Below are positions 20,571 to 29,308 of a DNA stretch of 64,000 nucleotides, piece by piece. The notes beneath the pieces are model-generated. The model was not told the DNA's origin and ran no database searches. It was given only the letters and a program-made list of their open reading frames with translations. How positions within the stretch are numbered: position 1 is the stretch's first letter; each line of letters begins with the position of its first letter. Location of the stretch: positions 90,030-154,029 of the forward strand of contig NZ_JACOGG010000012.1 of the NCBI RefSeq assembly GCF_014284365.1. The letters run 5' to 3'. The stretch comes from Cognatundibacterium rugosum. Lineage in GTDB: Bacteria > Pseudomonadota > Gammaproteobacteria > Burkholderiales > Burkholderiaceae_D. Position numbers and translations under genes: made by a program.

Positions 20571-21533
20571 CTAAGCCCTGGGATGATGCAGTGCATGCAG
20601 TTGTTTCAGGCGCTCTTTAGCCACATGTGTATAAATCTGCGTAGTGGTGATATTCGCATGACCAAGCAACAGCTGAACCACGCGCAGGTCTGCACCGTGA
20701 TTCAGCAGGTGTGTCGCAAACGCGTGCCGCAAGGTGTGTGGTGATAGCGATAAACGGATACCAGCCTGCGCTGCGTATTTTTTGATCAGTACCCAAAACA
20801 TTTGCCTTGTCATGGCGGTACCACGTGCAGTGACAAATAAGGCATCGTCGATTTGCCCCTGCAATATGGCAGGGCGCGCCGTTTGCAGATACCGCTCTAA
20901 CCAACTGCGCGCATGTTCGCCAAATGGTATCAGACGCGTCTTATTGCCCTTGCCAGTGACGCGCAGCACACCTTCGTTTAAGCCCACCTCGGTGGTTTTG
21001 AGTTGCACCAGTTCACTGACGCGCAGACCACAGGCATACATTAACTCTATCATCGCCCGGTCACGCAAGCCAATCGCACTATCATCCGGCGCTTGTATCA
21101 GCGCCTCCACCTGTGCTTCACTCACAGACTTGGGGAGTTTTTGTGCTGCCTTGGCAGAACGCAGCTGTTCAGTCGGATTCTCGCTCAGGCTGCCAGCGCG
21201 TACCGCAAGCTGATAAAACCGTTTGAGTACGCTCAGGCGACGGTTGGCACTGCTGGATTGCGAGCCGGGATTCTTTTCAGACAAGTAGTCATTTAATTCT
21301 GCACTTCCGACCTGGTACAGATCACTGACTTCATGTTGCTGCAGCCAGGCAGCAAAAAAACGCAGGTCACTGCGATAGGCTTCTATCGTATTTTTAGAGA
21401 GTCCCTCTTCCAGCCATAGCAAGTCACAGAAATTGTCTATCTGCGTCTGGACCAGCACACTCAGTGCGATCGTCTGCACCGGTGCCCGGCCACGGCGACG
21501 GGCCGCCAGCTCAGCCGTGTTCTTAAGTGCCAT
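20571..21533 (-). CDS. xerD: site-specific tyrosine recombinase XerD
   Basis: A 320-residue chromosome-dimer resolution recombinase. The N-terminal SAM-like domain has DLLWLEEGLSKNTIEAYRSDL. The catalytic domain has the R of CGLRVSELVQL, HTLRHAFATHLL (H and R), GH of LLGHANITTTQ and the tyrosine nucleophile in IYTHVAKERL. It is slightly longer than the ~300-residue standard because of a basic N-terminal stretch. The ATG at 21533 overlaps the ogt stop; another ATG six codons earlier is possible. It is coupled to ogt. XerC versus XerD is judged from overall similarity. Confidence 0.93.
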   Translation of the reverse strand: MALKNTAELAARRRGRAPVQTIALSVLVQTQIDNFCDLLWLEEGLSKNTIEAYRSDLRFFAAWLQQHEVSDLYQVGSAELNDYLSEKNPGSQSSSANRRLSVLKRFYQLAVRAGSLSENPTEQLRSAKAAQKLPKSVSEAQVEALIQAPDDSAIGLRDRAMIELMYACGLRVSELVQLKTTEVGLNEGVLRVTGKGNKTRLIPFGEHARSWLERYLQTARPAILQGQIDDALFVTARGTAMTRQMFWVLIKKYAAQAGIRLSLSPHTLRHAFATHLLNHGADLRVVQLLLGHANITTTQIYTHVAKERLKQLHALHHPRA

Positions 21534-22023
21534 ACTGAGTGAGGCCTTCATGGGCCAGTAACCAGCGTTTTACGCCAAGATGAAAACCACTTTCATCATC
21601 ATGATGCGAAAAACCACCCAGGCCAGTTGCAGCGGTAACCCGATGGCAGGGAATCACCAGCGGATACCAGTTGGCACCACATGCCTGACCGACCGCGCGT
21701 GGCGCCGACCGTATCTGTCGTGCGACCTCGCCATAGGTGAGTACGCTACCGCAAGGGATTGCTGCAATTGCTCGCCAGACGCGGTTCTGGAACTCACTGC
21801 CACGGGGCTGCAAAGGTAGGGAAAAGCGAAAATGCGCATCATCGAAATAGGCCAGCAATTGCTGATGTATTTGCAAATTCAGGGCATCTGAAGGCGCTTT
21901 TTCTTCAAAACGTGCGGGTAAATACACCAGTTCGCTGAGTAAGTCATTTGCCGTGCGTATGCCTACCGCGCCGAAAGGAGCGCGGACAATTGAGTCAAAC
22001 AATTCGGATTCAGCTTTTGTCAT
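21523..22023 (-). CDS. ogt: methylated-DNA--protein-cysteine methyltransferase
   Basis: A 166-residue O6-alkylguanine/O4-alkylthymine repair suicide enzyme. The C-terminal domain shows FQNRVWRAIAAIPCGSVLTY, the DNA-binding arginine region ARQIRSAPRAVGQACG, and the acceptor cysteine in VIPCHRVTAATGLGGFS. Start 22023 is chosen because MTKAESELFDS begins a normal Ada/Ogt N-terminal domain; an in-frame ATG 15 codons upstream gives an atypical hydrophobic leader. It overlaps xerD by about 11 bp. Confidence 0.93.
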   Translation of the reverse strand: MTKAESELFDSIVRAPFGAVGIRTANDLLSELVYLPARFEEKAPSDALNLQIHQQLLAYFDDAHFRFSLPLQPRGSEFQNRVWRAIAAIPCGSVLTYGEVARQIRSAPRAVGQACGANWYPLVIPCHRVTAATGLGGFSHHDDESGFHLGVKRWLLAHEGLTQYGT

Positions 22024-22155
22024 ATCTGGTCTTGGCAATATGTAAATGAGGCATCCAAAGGAGAACACTGTACGGGGCGGGTTTGTGTATCCAGCCAGTC
22101 CGGGTTGGCGTTTGCCCTATCCCAGCGTCACTATATTAACAGGCTAGGCTCACCA

Positions 22156-22187
22156 AAGAAAAAAGGCGCATCTGCCGATGCGCCTTT
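22156..22187 (-). terminator. intrinsic terminator of the small transcription unit
   Basis: On the minus strand, AAAGGCGCATC-GGCA-GATGCGCC is followed by TTTTTTCTTT. The 11-bp stem with the U-run is a classic rho-independent terminator. The arms lie at 22162-22172 and 22177-22187. Confidence 0.85.
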
Positions 22188-22336
22188 AAAAATTTTTCGC
22201 GTTTTTTGCTGTTTAGTTGGCTGGCACAGGCCAGTCACTCAGCTTATATGAAAAACGCGCGTCTCCTCAGTGTACGGTATGAGTACCGTTTTTTTGCACT
22301 ACCGCCTTATAAATCTGCACTGCGAAATTCTGAACT
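22156..22336 (-). ncRNA. candidate structured small RNA (or tiny-peptide mRNA)
   Basis: A self-contained minus-strand transcription unit of about 180 nt between dctP and ogt. A promoter (22343-22371) predicts a start near 22336 and an intrinsic terminator ends it near 22156. In the RNA, hairpin 1 is ACGGTA-CUCA-UACCGU (22289-22274). Hairpin 2 is a 9-bp stem CGCGUUUUU/AAAAACGCG (22259-22251 with 22206-22198) enclosing CUGGC-CUGU-GCCAG (22234-22221). Hairpin 3 is the terminator. A 10-codon reading frame (GTG 22299 to TGA 22267, with AAGG upstream) lies in it and stays open for 17 more codons after the TGA. I do not recognise a known RNA family. Confidence 0.5.
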
Positions 22337-22342
22337 GCGCAG

Positions 22343-22371
22343 AATATAGCATGGCGAAATACCAGTGACAA
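22343..22371 (-). promoter_or_regulatory. sigma70-type promoter of the candidate small RNA
   Basis: On the minus strand, TTGTCA (22371-22366), 17 bp, TATATT (22348-22343): one mismatch to each consensus hexamer with ideal spacing. It points at the structured segment that ends at the terminator near 22156. Confidence 0.65.
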
Positions 22372-22785
22372 AAAAAACTAAGTAAAAATACGGCATTGTT
22401 GCAGAAATGTAAAAGTACTATAAAGCATATAAAAATGTGGTAAACAAAATTAAAACCATAGATAGGCTGGCCATGTAGGGCTTTATTAAAATTAACAATA
22501 GATTTATATGCTTATTTTTAAATCAGATTTGGCGCAAGCACCCTATGTGTGTAATGCTAAACGTACATCTCTGTTTGCTACGCATACTCAATAAACATGG
22601 AATCACAAGTAACAAGGGGTTGCTCAAGACTGTTTTTGTAATACCAGATGCAAACGATCTCCTTTATCCATCCAGTCAAATTCGCGACTCTACGATGGCG
22701 ATGCATATAAAGGAACAAAGCAGACAAGGATTTGACCTGGCTGTCAAATGAAACAGCTGACGCCACAAATAGAAAGCCGGATTAC
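22372..22785. other. AT-rich intergenic stretch without a supported gene
   Basis: The 414 bp between the candidate small-RNA promoter and the 3' end of dctP are AT-rich. The frames of 60-70 codons here lack ribosome-binding sites and protein-like composition. I see no repeat or tRNA. Confidence 0.5.
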
Positions 22786-23790
22786 TTATTTAATACCGAG
22801 GCGGGCAGTTTCTTTATTGACGTTGGCAATGAGGTCTTTCCCGATACGGTTCTCCATATCCTTTTGCACGGATAACAAAGCCTTACGCCATTCTGCTTTT
22901 TCCTTTTCGGTCAGAACATACACCGTCGTCTTGCCGGATTTACGCACAGCCTCCAACGCATTGTCATTTTCCTGCTGCGCGATCGCATTCGCATATTTAG
23001 TTGCAGCTTTCATCGCAGCATCGAGATCATTGCGCACATCAGCCGGCAAACCATCCCAGAATTTTTTATTGACGATCACCGCATATCCCAGATAACCGTG
23101 ATTGGTGACGGTGACATGCTTCTGCACTTCATGCATTTTTTGTGTGTACAGATTGGATGGTGGGTTTTCTGTGCCATCTACCACGCCAGTCTGTAGTGCC
23201 TGATACACCTCAGAAAACGCCAGAACCTGGGGAATAGCGCCGACAGCTCGCATCTGGGCATCTAAGACTTTAGAGGATTGAATGCGTAATTTCTGTCCTT
23301 TTAAATCCGATGGCAGATGGACAGGTTTATTGGAAGACATAAGCTTAAAACCGTTATCCCAGTAAGCCAGACCGGTAATACCTTTGGATTCCAGTTTTTT
23401 AAATAAATCCCGGCCTATCTGTCCCTCTGTCACCGCATACAGGACATCCTTGGTCGGGAAAATATACGGCAGATCGAAAACTTCAAATTCTTTCACGCCC
23501 AGCGGCCCGAACTTTGCAAGCGAAGGTGCCAGCATCTGTACTGCACCCAATTGCAAAGCTTCAAGTTCCTCTTTATCTTTGTACAGCATACTGTTTGGAT
23601 AGACCTCGACCCGGACTTTTCCTTTGGTTGCCTTTTCTGCCAGTTCTTTAAAGCGTTCTGCAGCTTTACCTTTCGGCGTGTCACTGGCAACCACATGACT
23701 GAACTTAATCACGATAGGAGTCTGCGCAAATGCTGCACCGCTGATCAGTGGAAGAGTAAATAAGGAAAACAGGAGTGTCTTGATCTTCAT
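22786..23790 (-). CDS. dctP: TRAP transporter solute-binding protein, DctP family
   Basis: A 334-residue periplasmic C4-dicarboxylate-type binding protein. The signal peptide MKIKTLLFSLFTLPLISGAA (cleavage near AFA-QT) is followed by IVIKFSHVVASDTPKGKAA, the ligand-arginine region LRIQSSKVLDAQMRAVGA, and the GVVDGTENPPSNLYTQK hinge. CGGAGACCAGC precedes the ATG. No dctQ or dctM membrane genes follow: the next gene downstream on the strand is ogt, beyond the candidate small RNA. The divergent neighbour is a DctS-like kinase, so this protein may act as a sensory binding partner or serve QM subunits encoded elsewhere. Confidence 0.92.
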   Translation of the reverse strand: MKIKTLLFSLFTLPLISGAAFAQTPIVIKFSHVVASDTPKGKAAERFKELAEKATKGKVRVEVYPNSMLYKDKEELEALQLGAVQMLAPSLAKFGPLGVKEFEVFDLPYIFPTKDVLYAVTEGQIGRDLFKKLESKGITGLAYWDNGFKLMSSNKPVHLPSDLKGQKLRIQSSKVLDAQMRAVGAIPQVLAFSEVYQALQTGVVDGTENPPSNLYTQKMHEVQKHVTVTNHGYLGYAVIVNKKFWDGLPADVRNDLDAAMKAATKYANAIAQQENDNALEAVRKSGKTTVYVLTEKEKAEWRKALLSVQKDMENRIGKDLIANVNKETARLGIK

Positions 23791-23976
23791 GCTGGTCTCC
23801 GGGATTTTATTATTCAGAAGCGCGACAGTTTGGACGCTTCTATTTCTTTTATTTAATTTTTAATGCTCTGTGATTATTCAAAATTAACTGTGCTGATACT
23901 AGTGTGGATAACCACTATGCGATTAATAACTAGCATCGGGTTTCTGCTCAGCGGGGAGTAGATTACACTATATAGC

Positions 23977-25974
23977 ATGAAAAAATTTTACCAATCGCAA
24001 ACCTGGCCCAATCAGAAATGGCGCTGGATGATCCCTATCCTGCTGCTTGCGCTGTTTCTGGCTACCCTGATCTGGCTGCCCTGGCAGGCGCAAAGAATGG
24101 AAGCCAATGAAAGGCAGGAACAATTAATTGCCGACACGCTGTGGGTGGAACAGGCCATCATCTTTCAGTTAGACCGCAACGATGAAGTGGTACGACAAAT
24201 CGGTTCAGATGTAGTGACGGCCGGCACACAGCCAAAAGCAGTGCTGGAACGCTTTCAGCAACTGCTATCCAGTAACCGTGAAATCGTGCGTATCAGCTGG
24301 ATAGGACCAGAGGGCGAGACCGTCGTCTCAACCGAAAAAAAAGGAGACCCCTCTCAGGCCGGGCCACCACCGCACACTCTGGTATCGAGCGTTTTTGAAA
24401 TCGACCGTAAAACACGCTGCTTTCTTCCTGCGCTGGATGCGGAAGCGCAGAGAAACAGCTATCTGATCAGTTGCCAGGTACCGTTGTACAAGCAAAACAC
24501 GCACTACGGCAATATCGTAATCAGCTATCTGGCCAACGGCATTCTCGACGAACTGGTGCCCTGGTGGTTTGCGCAGGAAAATCAGATTTCCATCCTCGAC
24601 AATGACGATACGGTATATGCCACGCGTGCCGCAGGTGGGGTGGGTAAAAACGTCTACACCCACAACCGCCAGCTGGAGTTGCCTGAGCTGAGTCTGATCT
24701 TACGTACCAACAGTACTAAGACAGAACCAAAAATCCTGTCTAATCTGCTCGTAGTCACCATCGTGCTGTTGTCGATAGGATTAATCTGGAGTTTGCTGGC
24801 GCTGTGGCGCGATATTAACCGCCGTCTGGCCGCAGAAGGCGCGTTGCGCCAGCAAGTGATTTTCCGTACTGCGATGGAAAATTCGCTGGTAACAGGTTTG
24901 CGCGCGCGCGACATGCAGGGACGTCTGACATATGTGAATCCGGCTTTTTGCAAGATGGTAGGCTATCCGGCTGAACAAATTATCGGCCACGTCCCGCCCA
25001 TGCCTTACTGGGCACCGGAAGCCTATGAAGAATATCAGGAGCGCTTCAGTCAGTTATTGGCTGGCACGGTACCACAAGAAGGCTTTGAAACCATCTATCA
25101 GCATGCTAATGGTGAGCGTATCCAGGTTTTGATTTATGAATCTCCACTGATTGATGAATCAGGCAAGCAAACCGGCTGGATGAGCTCGATACTGGATATC
25201 TCTGAACTCAAACATGCGCAGGAAATCACGCGCCAGCAAGAAGAGAAGCTACATGCGAGTGCCAAACTGGCGACCATGGGGGAAATGGCATCCATGATGG
25301 CGCATGAACTGAATCAGCCTCTGGCGGCGATCTCCAGCTATACCACCGCAGCCTCGAATCTGATACAGGCTGGCGTTGCGGACCCTACGCTGCTGCAAAG
25401 CGCACTGGGCAAGGTCAATGCCCAGGCACAGCGGGCTGGCCAGATCATCCGCAGCGTTTATGATTTCGTCAAAAAACGCGATCCCGACCGCCAGTGCATC
25501 CATATCCGCGATGTGATTAACAGCGCACTGCCGTTGATAGAGCTGCAGGCGCAGCCTTCACACATTACGGTGTACGCCGATATGAGCGATCCTTTACCGC
25601 CTCTGCTGGCCGATCAGGTGCTGCTGGAGCAGGTATTACTCAATCTGACCCGCAATGCGATAGAGGCAATGCAACATACGGCGCAGGCACAAAAAATTTT
25701 ACGCCTGCAAATCAGCTATGATGCGACAATGCAGCAAATTCAGATTCTGGTGATTGATCGCGGCCACGGTATCTCACAGCAAGTCGCAGAAAAGCTGTTC
25801 TCCCCCTTCTTTTCAACTAAAAATAGTGGAATGGGGATGGGTCTGAATATTTGCAGAACAGCCATAGAATTTCATGGCGGGCAGCTGACCCATAGTGCCA
25901 ATCCTGAAGGTGGTACGATATTCCGGCTTGCCTTACCCGTCATCAGCAAAGACAATACTGCCGCGCATGGCTGA
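23977..25974 (+). CDS. DctS-like sensor histidine kinase for C4-dicarboxylates
   Basis: A 665-residue membrane kinase. It has a transmembrane segment at ~18-38, a periplasmic sensing domain at ~40-250, a second transmembrane segment at ~252-272, a PAS domain at ~290-415 (TYVNPAFCKMVGYPAEQIIG), HisKA with MMAHELNQPLAAISSYTTAA (His near 443), and an ATPase domain (LLNLTRNAIEAMQ, DRGHGIS, GMGMGLNICRTAIEFHGG). The HELNQPLAAI box is the DctB/DctS/FixL type. It is divergent from dctP and 85 bp upstream of a FixJ-type response regulator. The 186-bp promoter region contains an imperfect palindrome, AGTGTGGATAACCACT (23901-23916), as a possible regulator site. Confidence 0.88.
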   Translation: MKKFYQSQTWPNQKWRWMIPILLLALFLATLIWLPWQAQRMEANERQEQLIADTLWVEQAIIFQLDRNDEVVRQIGSDVVTAGTQPKAVLERFQQLLSSNREIVRISWIGPEGETVVSTEKKGDPSQAGPPPHTLVSSVFEIDRKTRCFLPALDAEAQRNSYLISCQVPLYKQNTHYGNIVISYLANGILDELVPWWFAQENQISILDNDDTVYATRAAGGVGKNVYTHNRQLELPELSLILRTNSTKTEPKILSNLLVVTIVLLSIGLIWSLLALWRDINRRLAAEGALRQQVIFRTAMENSLVTGLRARDMQGRLTYVNPAFCKMVGYPAEQIIGHVPPMPYWAPEAYEEYQERFSQLLAGTVPQEGFETIYQHANGERIQVLIYESPLIDESGKQTGWMSSILDISELKHAQEITRQQEEKLHASAKLATMGEMASMMAHELNQPLAAISSYTTAASNLIQAGVADPTLLQSALGKVNAQAQRAGQIIRSVYDFVKKRDPDRQCIHIRDVINSALPLIELQAQPSHITVYADMSDPLPPLLADQVLLEQVLLNLTRNAIEAMQHTAQAQKILRLQISYDATMQQIQILVIDRGHGISQQVAEKLFSPFFSTKNSGMGMGLNICRTAIEFHGGQLTHSANPEGGTIFRLALPVISKDNTAAHG

Positions 25975-26059
25975 TACAGCCTGAGTTTGCTGTCATCGTA
26001 CGCAGGCCAGTCGTGCAAAAAAAGCCAGGCAGGCACTTAACAATCCGTGTGGAGAGACT

Positions 26060-26650
26060 ATGTTACACATCATCGACGACGAAGAAGTAATCCGGGATTC
26101 GCTGTCCTGGCTTGCCCGTTCGCGCCAGATTGCTGCAGTCGGCTATGCCAGCAGCGAGCAGTTCCTGGCCGGACTGGAGCAAGGTTTCCGCTTCGATACC
26201 GAGGGTGATTGCGTGTTGCTGGACGTACGTATGCCGGGACTATCCGGCACCAGTCTGTTCGATATGCTGTCCGCCCGAAAACTGACCAAACGCCTACCCG
26301 TAATTTTTCTGACTGGGCATGGTGATGTGCCGATGGCGGTGGATACCCTTAAACGTGGTGCCTTTGATTTTTTTGAAAAGCCGTTCAATGACAATAAGTT
26401 GATGGACCGCGTACTGGAGGCACTGGCGATGTCGCGTGAAGCCGGTGTCACTGCGCAGATCCATGAACGGCTGGCCAGTCTGTCAGCGCGCGAAAAAGAA
26501 GTGCTGGATCTGATTTTGCTCGGGAAAATGAATAAAGTGATTGCCGATGAACTGGGGATCAGTATGCGTACTGTCGAAGTCCACCGCGCCCATATTTTCG
26601 ATAAGATGCAAGTCAAAACTGCGGTGGAACTGGCTGGTCTGCTGAAATAA
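26060..26650 (+). CDS. FixJ/DctR-type response regulator
   Basis: A 196-residue two-domain regulator. The receiver domain has acidic D6/D7, phosphoacceptor D55 (VLLDVRMPG), LTGHGDV threonine and FFEKPF lysine. A C-terminal LuxR/NarL helix-turn-helix follows (LSAREKEVLDLILLGKMNKVIADELGIS overall, recognition part MRTVEVHRA). It sits directly downstream of the DctS-like kinase with GTGGAGAG before the ATG. It probably activates dicarboxylate uptake genes, dctP among them (inference). Confidence 0.92.
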   Translation: MLHIIDDEEVIRDSLSWLARSRQIAAVGYASSEQFLAGLEQGFRFDTEGDCVLLDVRMPGLSGTSLFDMLSARKLTKRLPVIFLTGHGDVPMAVDTLKRGAFDFFEKPFNDNKLMDRVLEALAMSREAGVTAQIHERLASLSAREKEVLDLILLGKMNKVIADELGISMRTVEVHRAHIFDKMQVKTAVELAGLLK

Positions 26651-26726
26651 GTCCTTATCTGTATCCTATGCAGGATGCTCAGGCCTGCTATAGTCAGGCC
26701 ACTTCAGTCAGCCTTATTTTGCCTCT

Positions 26727-27620
26727 ATGTCTGTCTTCAATCTGCTGTTCCCCGATTTCAGTCTGATTTTGCTCGGTTTCCTGCTCGCACGTAAACAGCA
26801 TTGGGGCGGACATTTCTGGAGCGGGGTGGAAAAGCTGGTCTACTTTTTTCTGTTTCCAGCCCTGCTGTTTTACACCACAGCCAAAACTCAATTTGATTTT
26901 CATTCGACCGGCAATATGCTCAAGACCGGTATCGCAGCGACCTGCTGCGCGATGACTTTGGGCTGGTTCACGCAATTTATATTCAAAGCGCCACCACGCT
27001 ATTTTGAATCCGGCGTACAAACTGCATTCCGCTTCAATTCTTATATCGCGCTGGCGATCGCATCCCGCCTCGCGGGTGAGCAAGGCACAGGACTGATGGC
27101 GATCTTGATCGGTTTCCTGGTCCCGCTATGTAATATGGCTGCCGTCTATGCGCTAGCCCATAACAGTGGCCGGCTGCTCAAAGAAATCGCAAGTAATCCC
27201 TTGGTCGTTGGCACCGCCTGCGGCGTCATGTTCAGCCTGCTGGGCTGGCATCTGCCGGATGGTGTGGCAGCGACCTTATCCAGACTCGGTAACGCCTCTA
27301 TTGCGCTGGGTTTGCTGGCCGTCGGTGCCGGTATCCGCCTCAGCGGATTACATGAAGCCAAAGGATATGCTGCCAGTTTTCTCACGATCAAACTGATGTT
27401 ACTGCCTGCAGCCGGCTGGCTGATTGGCCGCTACCTGCAACTGCCCTTATTGCAATTACAAATCGTCGTGATTTTCTGTGGACTGCCTACCGCGTCCAGT
27501 GCATTTGTGCTGGCGGCACGTATGGGTGGCAACGGCCCCTTTGTCGCCTTTCTGGTCTCGGCCAGCACTTTATTATCCGCACTGAGCCTGCCATTCTGGT
27601 TAAGTGTGGTCGGTCCCTAA
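26727..27620 (+). CDS. AEC (auxin efflux carrier) family transporter
   Basis: A 297-residue protein with about 8-10 transmembrane segments. The N-terminal PDFSLILLGFLLARK and the C-terminal VVIFCGLPTASSAFVLAARM motif are typical of bacterial AEC permeases (malate, malonate and other organic-acid transporters). Substrate is unknown; proximity to the DctS/DctR pair hints at an organic acid. It overlaps the convergent queG gene by four bases at the 3' end. Confidence 0.88.
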   Translation: MSVFNLLFPDFSLILLGFLLARKQHWGGHFWSGVEKLVYFFLFPALLFYTTAKTQFDFHSTGNMLKTGIAATCCAMTLGWFTQFIFKAPPRYFESGVQTAFRFNSYIALAIASRLAGEQGTGLMAILIGFLVPLCNMAAVYALAHNSGRLLKEIASNPLVVGTACGVMFSLLGWHLPDGVAATLSRLGNASIALGLLAVGAGIRLSGLHEAKGYAASFLTIKLMLLPAAGWLIGRYLQLPLLQLQIVVIFCGLPTASSAFVLAARMGGNGPFVAFLVSASTLLSALSLPFWLSVVGP

Positions 27621-28705
27621 GCGGGTACAATCACGCCGTGCTGCTGCAATGCCCATAAGATATGCTCTCTGACCATGGCAGACGGATGCGTGGCACGCGT
27701 GGCTAAAGCCTGCACGATGTCCGCATCGGCATAATGCTCGCCAGCGGCGTTACCAAGTCCGACTGCCAAATTGCGTAACCAGCTTTCATGGCCGATGCGC
27801 CGGATAGGGCTGCCTTCCATATGGCGTAAAAACTGCTCCTCACTCCACAAAAATAAGTCCACCATACGCGCACGGTCCAACCCATGACGTACCGCAAAAT
27901 CGTCGACTACCGCTTTTTGCGCGAATTTATTCCAAGGGCAGGCCAGCTGACAATCATCGCAGCCATACACCCGGTTACCAATCAGACTGCGCAATTCTAC
28001 CGGTATAGAACCTTGTAGCTCTATCGTCAGATACGACACACAGCGGCGTGCGTCAACCTGGTAAGGTGCGACGATGGCCTGGGTCGGACAAGCCGTGATA
28101 CAGGAGGAACATTGCCCGCAATGCTCAGTCACAGGCGCGTCAACTGGCAGGGGAATATCAACCAGCAGCTCACCTAAAAAAAACATAGAACCCGCATCGC
28201 GGCTGATCAGCAGACTGTGTTTGCCACGCCATCCCAATCCAGCCTGGCTGGCAAGCTCTACTTCCATCACGGGTGCAGAATCGGTGAATGCGCGGTAACC
28301 AAAAGGGCCGATTTCCTGCTGCACGCGGTCAGCCAGCTGCTGTAGCCGGTTCCGCAATACCTTATGATAATCGCGTCCTCGGGCATACACTGAAATCACG
28401 GCATCCTTGGCTGTACGATCGGCTTCGCGCGCGCGCCAGCCTTCATTCTGTGGCAGATAGTTCATCCGTGCTGAAATCACACGCAGCGTGCCCGGCACCA
28501 GTTCCTGCGGACGGCAGCGCTTCATGCCATGTGCCGCCATATACTGCATTTCGCCATGATAGCCAGCGTCCAGCCAACGCTGTAAGCCAGCTTCCGCGTG
28601 ACTCAGATCGATATCAGCAATCCGGATTTCAGCAAAACCCAGCTCGCGTCCCCAGTCCTTGATACGCTGTGCGAGTTCTTGCAGTTGGTCAAGGGGCAGC
28701 GTCAT
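27617..28705 (-). CDS. queG: epoxyqueuosine reductase QueG
   Basis: A 362-residue cobalamin- and Fe-S-dependent enzyme of the last queuosine-tRNA step. The N-terminal domain includes the cobalamin region (YHKVLRNRLQQLADRVQ). The ferredoxin part has two [4Fe-4S] motifs, CGQCSSCITACPTQAI and CDDCQLACPWN, and a C-terminal HEAT-like tail is present. I start it at the ATG at 28705 (MTLPLDQLQELAQRIKDWG); the frame extends 17 codons further without family likeness. Divergent from tsaE, so both tRNA-modification genes share a promoter region. Confidence 0.95.
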   Translation of the reverse strand: MTLPLDQLQELAQRIKDWGRELGFAEIRIADIDLSHAEAGLQRWLDAGYHGEMQYMAAHGMKRCRPQELVPGTLRVISARMNYLPQNEGWRAREADRTAKDAVISVYARGRDYHKVLRNRLQQLADRVQQEIGPFGYRAFTDSAPVMEVELASQAGLGWRGKHSLLISRDAGSMFFLGELLVDIPLPVDAPVTEHCGQCSSCITACPTQAIVAPYQVDARRCVSYLTIELQGSIPVELRSLIGNRVYGCDDCQLACPWNKFAQKAVVDDFAVRHGLDRARMVDLFLWSEEQFLRHMEGSPIRRIGHESWLRNLAVGLGNAAGEHYADADIVQALATRATHPSAMVREHILWALQQHGVIVPA

Positions 28706-28822
28706 CGCGAGCTCTTTGTATTTGTGTGAGTAGGCGCACACGGCAGCGGTTGCCACACAAGGAGGGAGCGATATGCTATGTTAGGAAAATTCATGAATAG
28801 AACAATAGAGATTTAGCTGGAA

Positions 28823-29308
28823 ATGTCACATTATAAAACTACCCTGCACGATGAAGCGGCCACCCAGGCATTAGGAAAAAGTCTGGCGCAGGTACTGCAG
28901 CCTGGCATGCTGGTGTTTTTACACGGCGATCTGGGTGCCGGTAAAACCGCACTGACGCGTGCCCTGATCCATGCAGCCGGACATCAGGGCAGCGTCAAAA
29001 GCCCCACCTATACACTGGCGGAACCGTATGCCGTACATTTACACGGTCAGCCGGTTACGATCATGCATTTTGACCTGTACCGCATGGGAAGTCCCGAAGA
29101 ATTTATCGATGCAGGTTTTCGCGAAGAACTGAATGCACAGACGCTGTGCCTGATCGAATGGCCGGAAAAAGCCGCCGGCGTGCTGCCAGAAGCCGATTTG
29201 CATGTGCATTTATCGGTTGCCGGTGATGGTCGTGAGGTAGAATTGCACGCGTTGTCTGCAAAAGGTATCGCATGTCTCGCATCACTCCACTTCGCTCCGA
29301 ATCTCTGA
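28823..29308 (+). CDS. tsaE: tRNA threonylcarbamoyladenosine biosynthesis ATPase TsaE
   Basis: A 161-residue P-loop protein with Walker A HGDLGAGKTALTRAL, the SPTYTLAEPY switch and HFDLYRMGSPEEF. It drives turnover of the TsaB-TsaD complex in t6A synthesis (tsaD is at 17.6 kb). It overlaps the amidase gene downstream by 37 bp, a common tsaE-amiC arrangement. Confidence 0.96.
   Translation: MSHYKTTLHDEAATQALGKSLAQVLQPGMLVFLHGDLGAGKTALTRALIHAAGHQGSVKSPTYTLAEPYAVHLHGQPVTIMHFDLYRMGSPEEFIDAGFREELNAQTLCLIEWPEKAAGVLPEADLHVHLSVAGDGREVELHALSAKGIACLASLHFAPNL

Noticed and set aside
22274..22295. Plus-strand intrinsic terminator (ACGGTA-TGAG-TACCGT plus T-run)
   Set aside because: No plus-strand gene precedes it; the same hairpin is better explained as hairpin 1 of the minus-strand RNA.
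22372..22785. Small protein genes in the AT-rich dctP-ogt interval
   Set aside because: Frames are short, lack initiation signals and differ in composition from real genes of the window.
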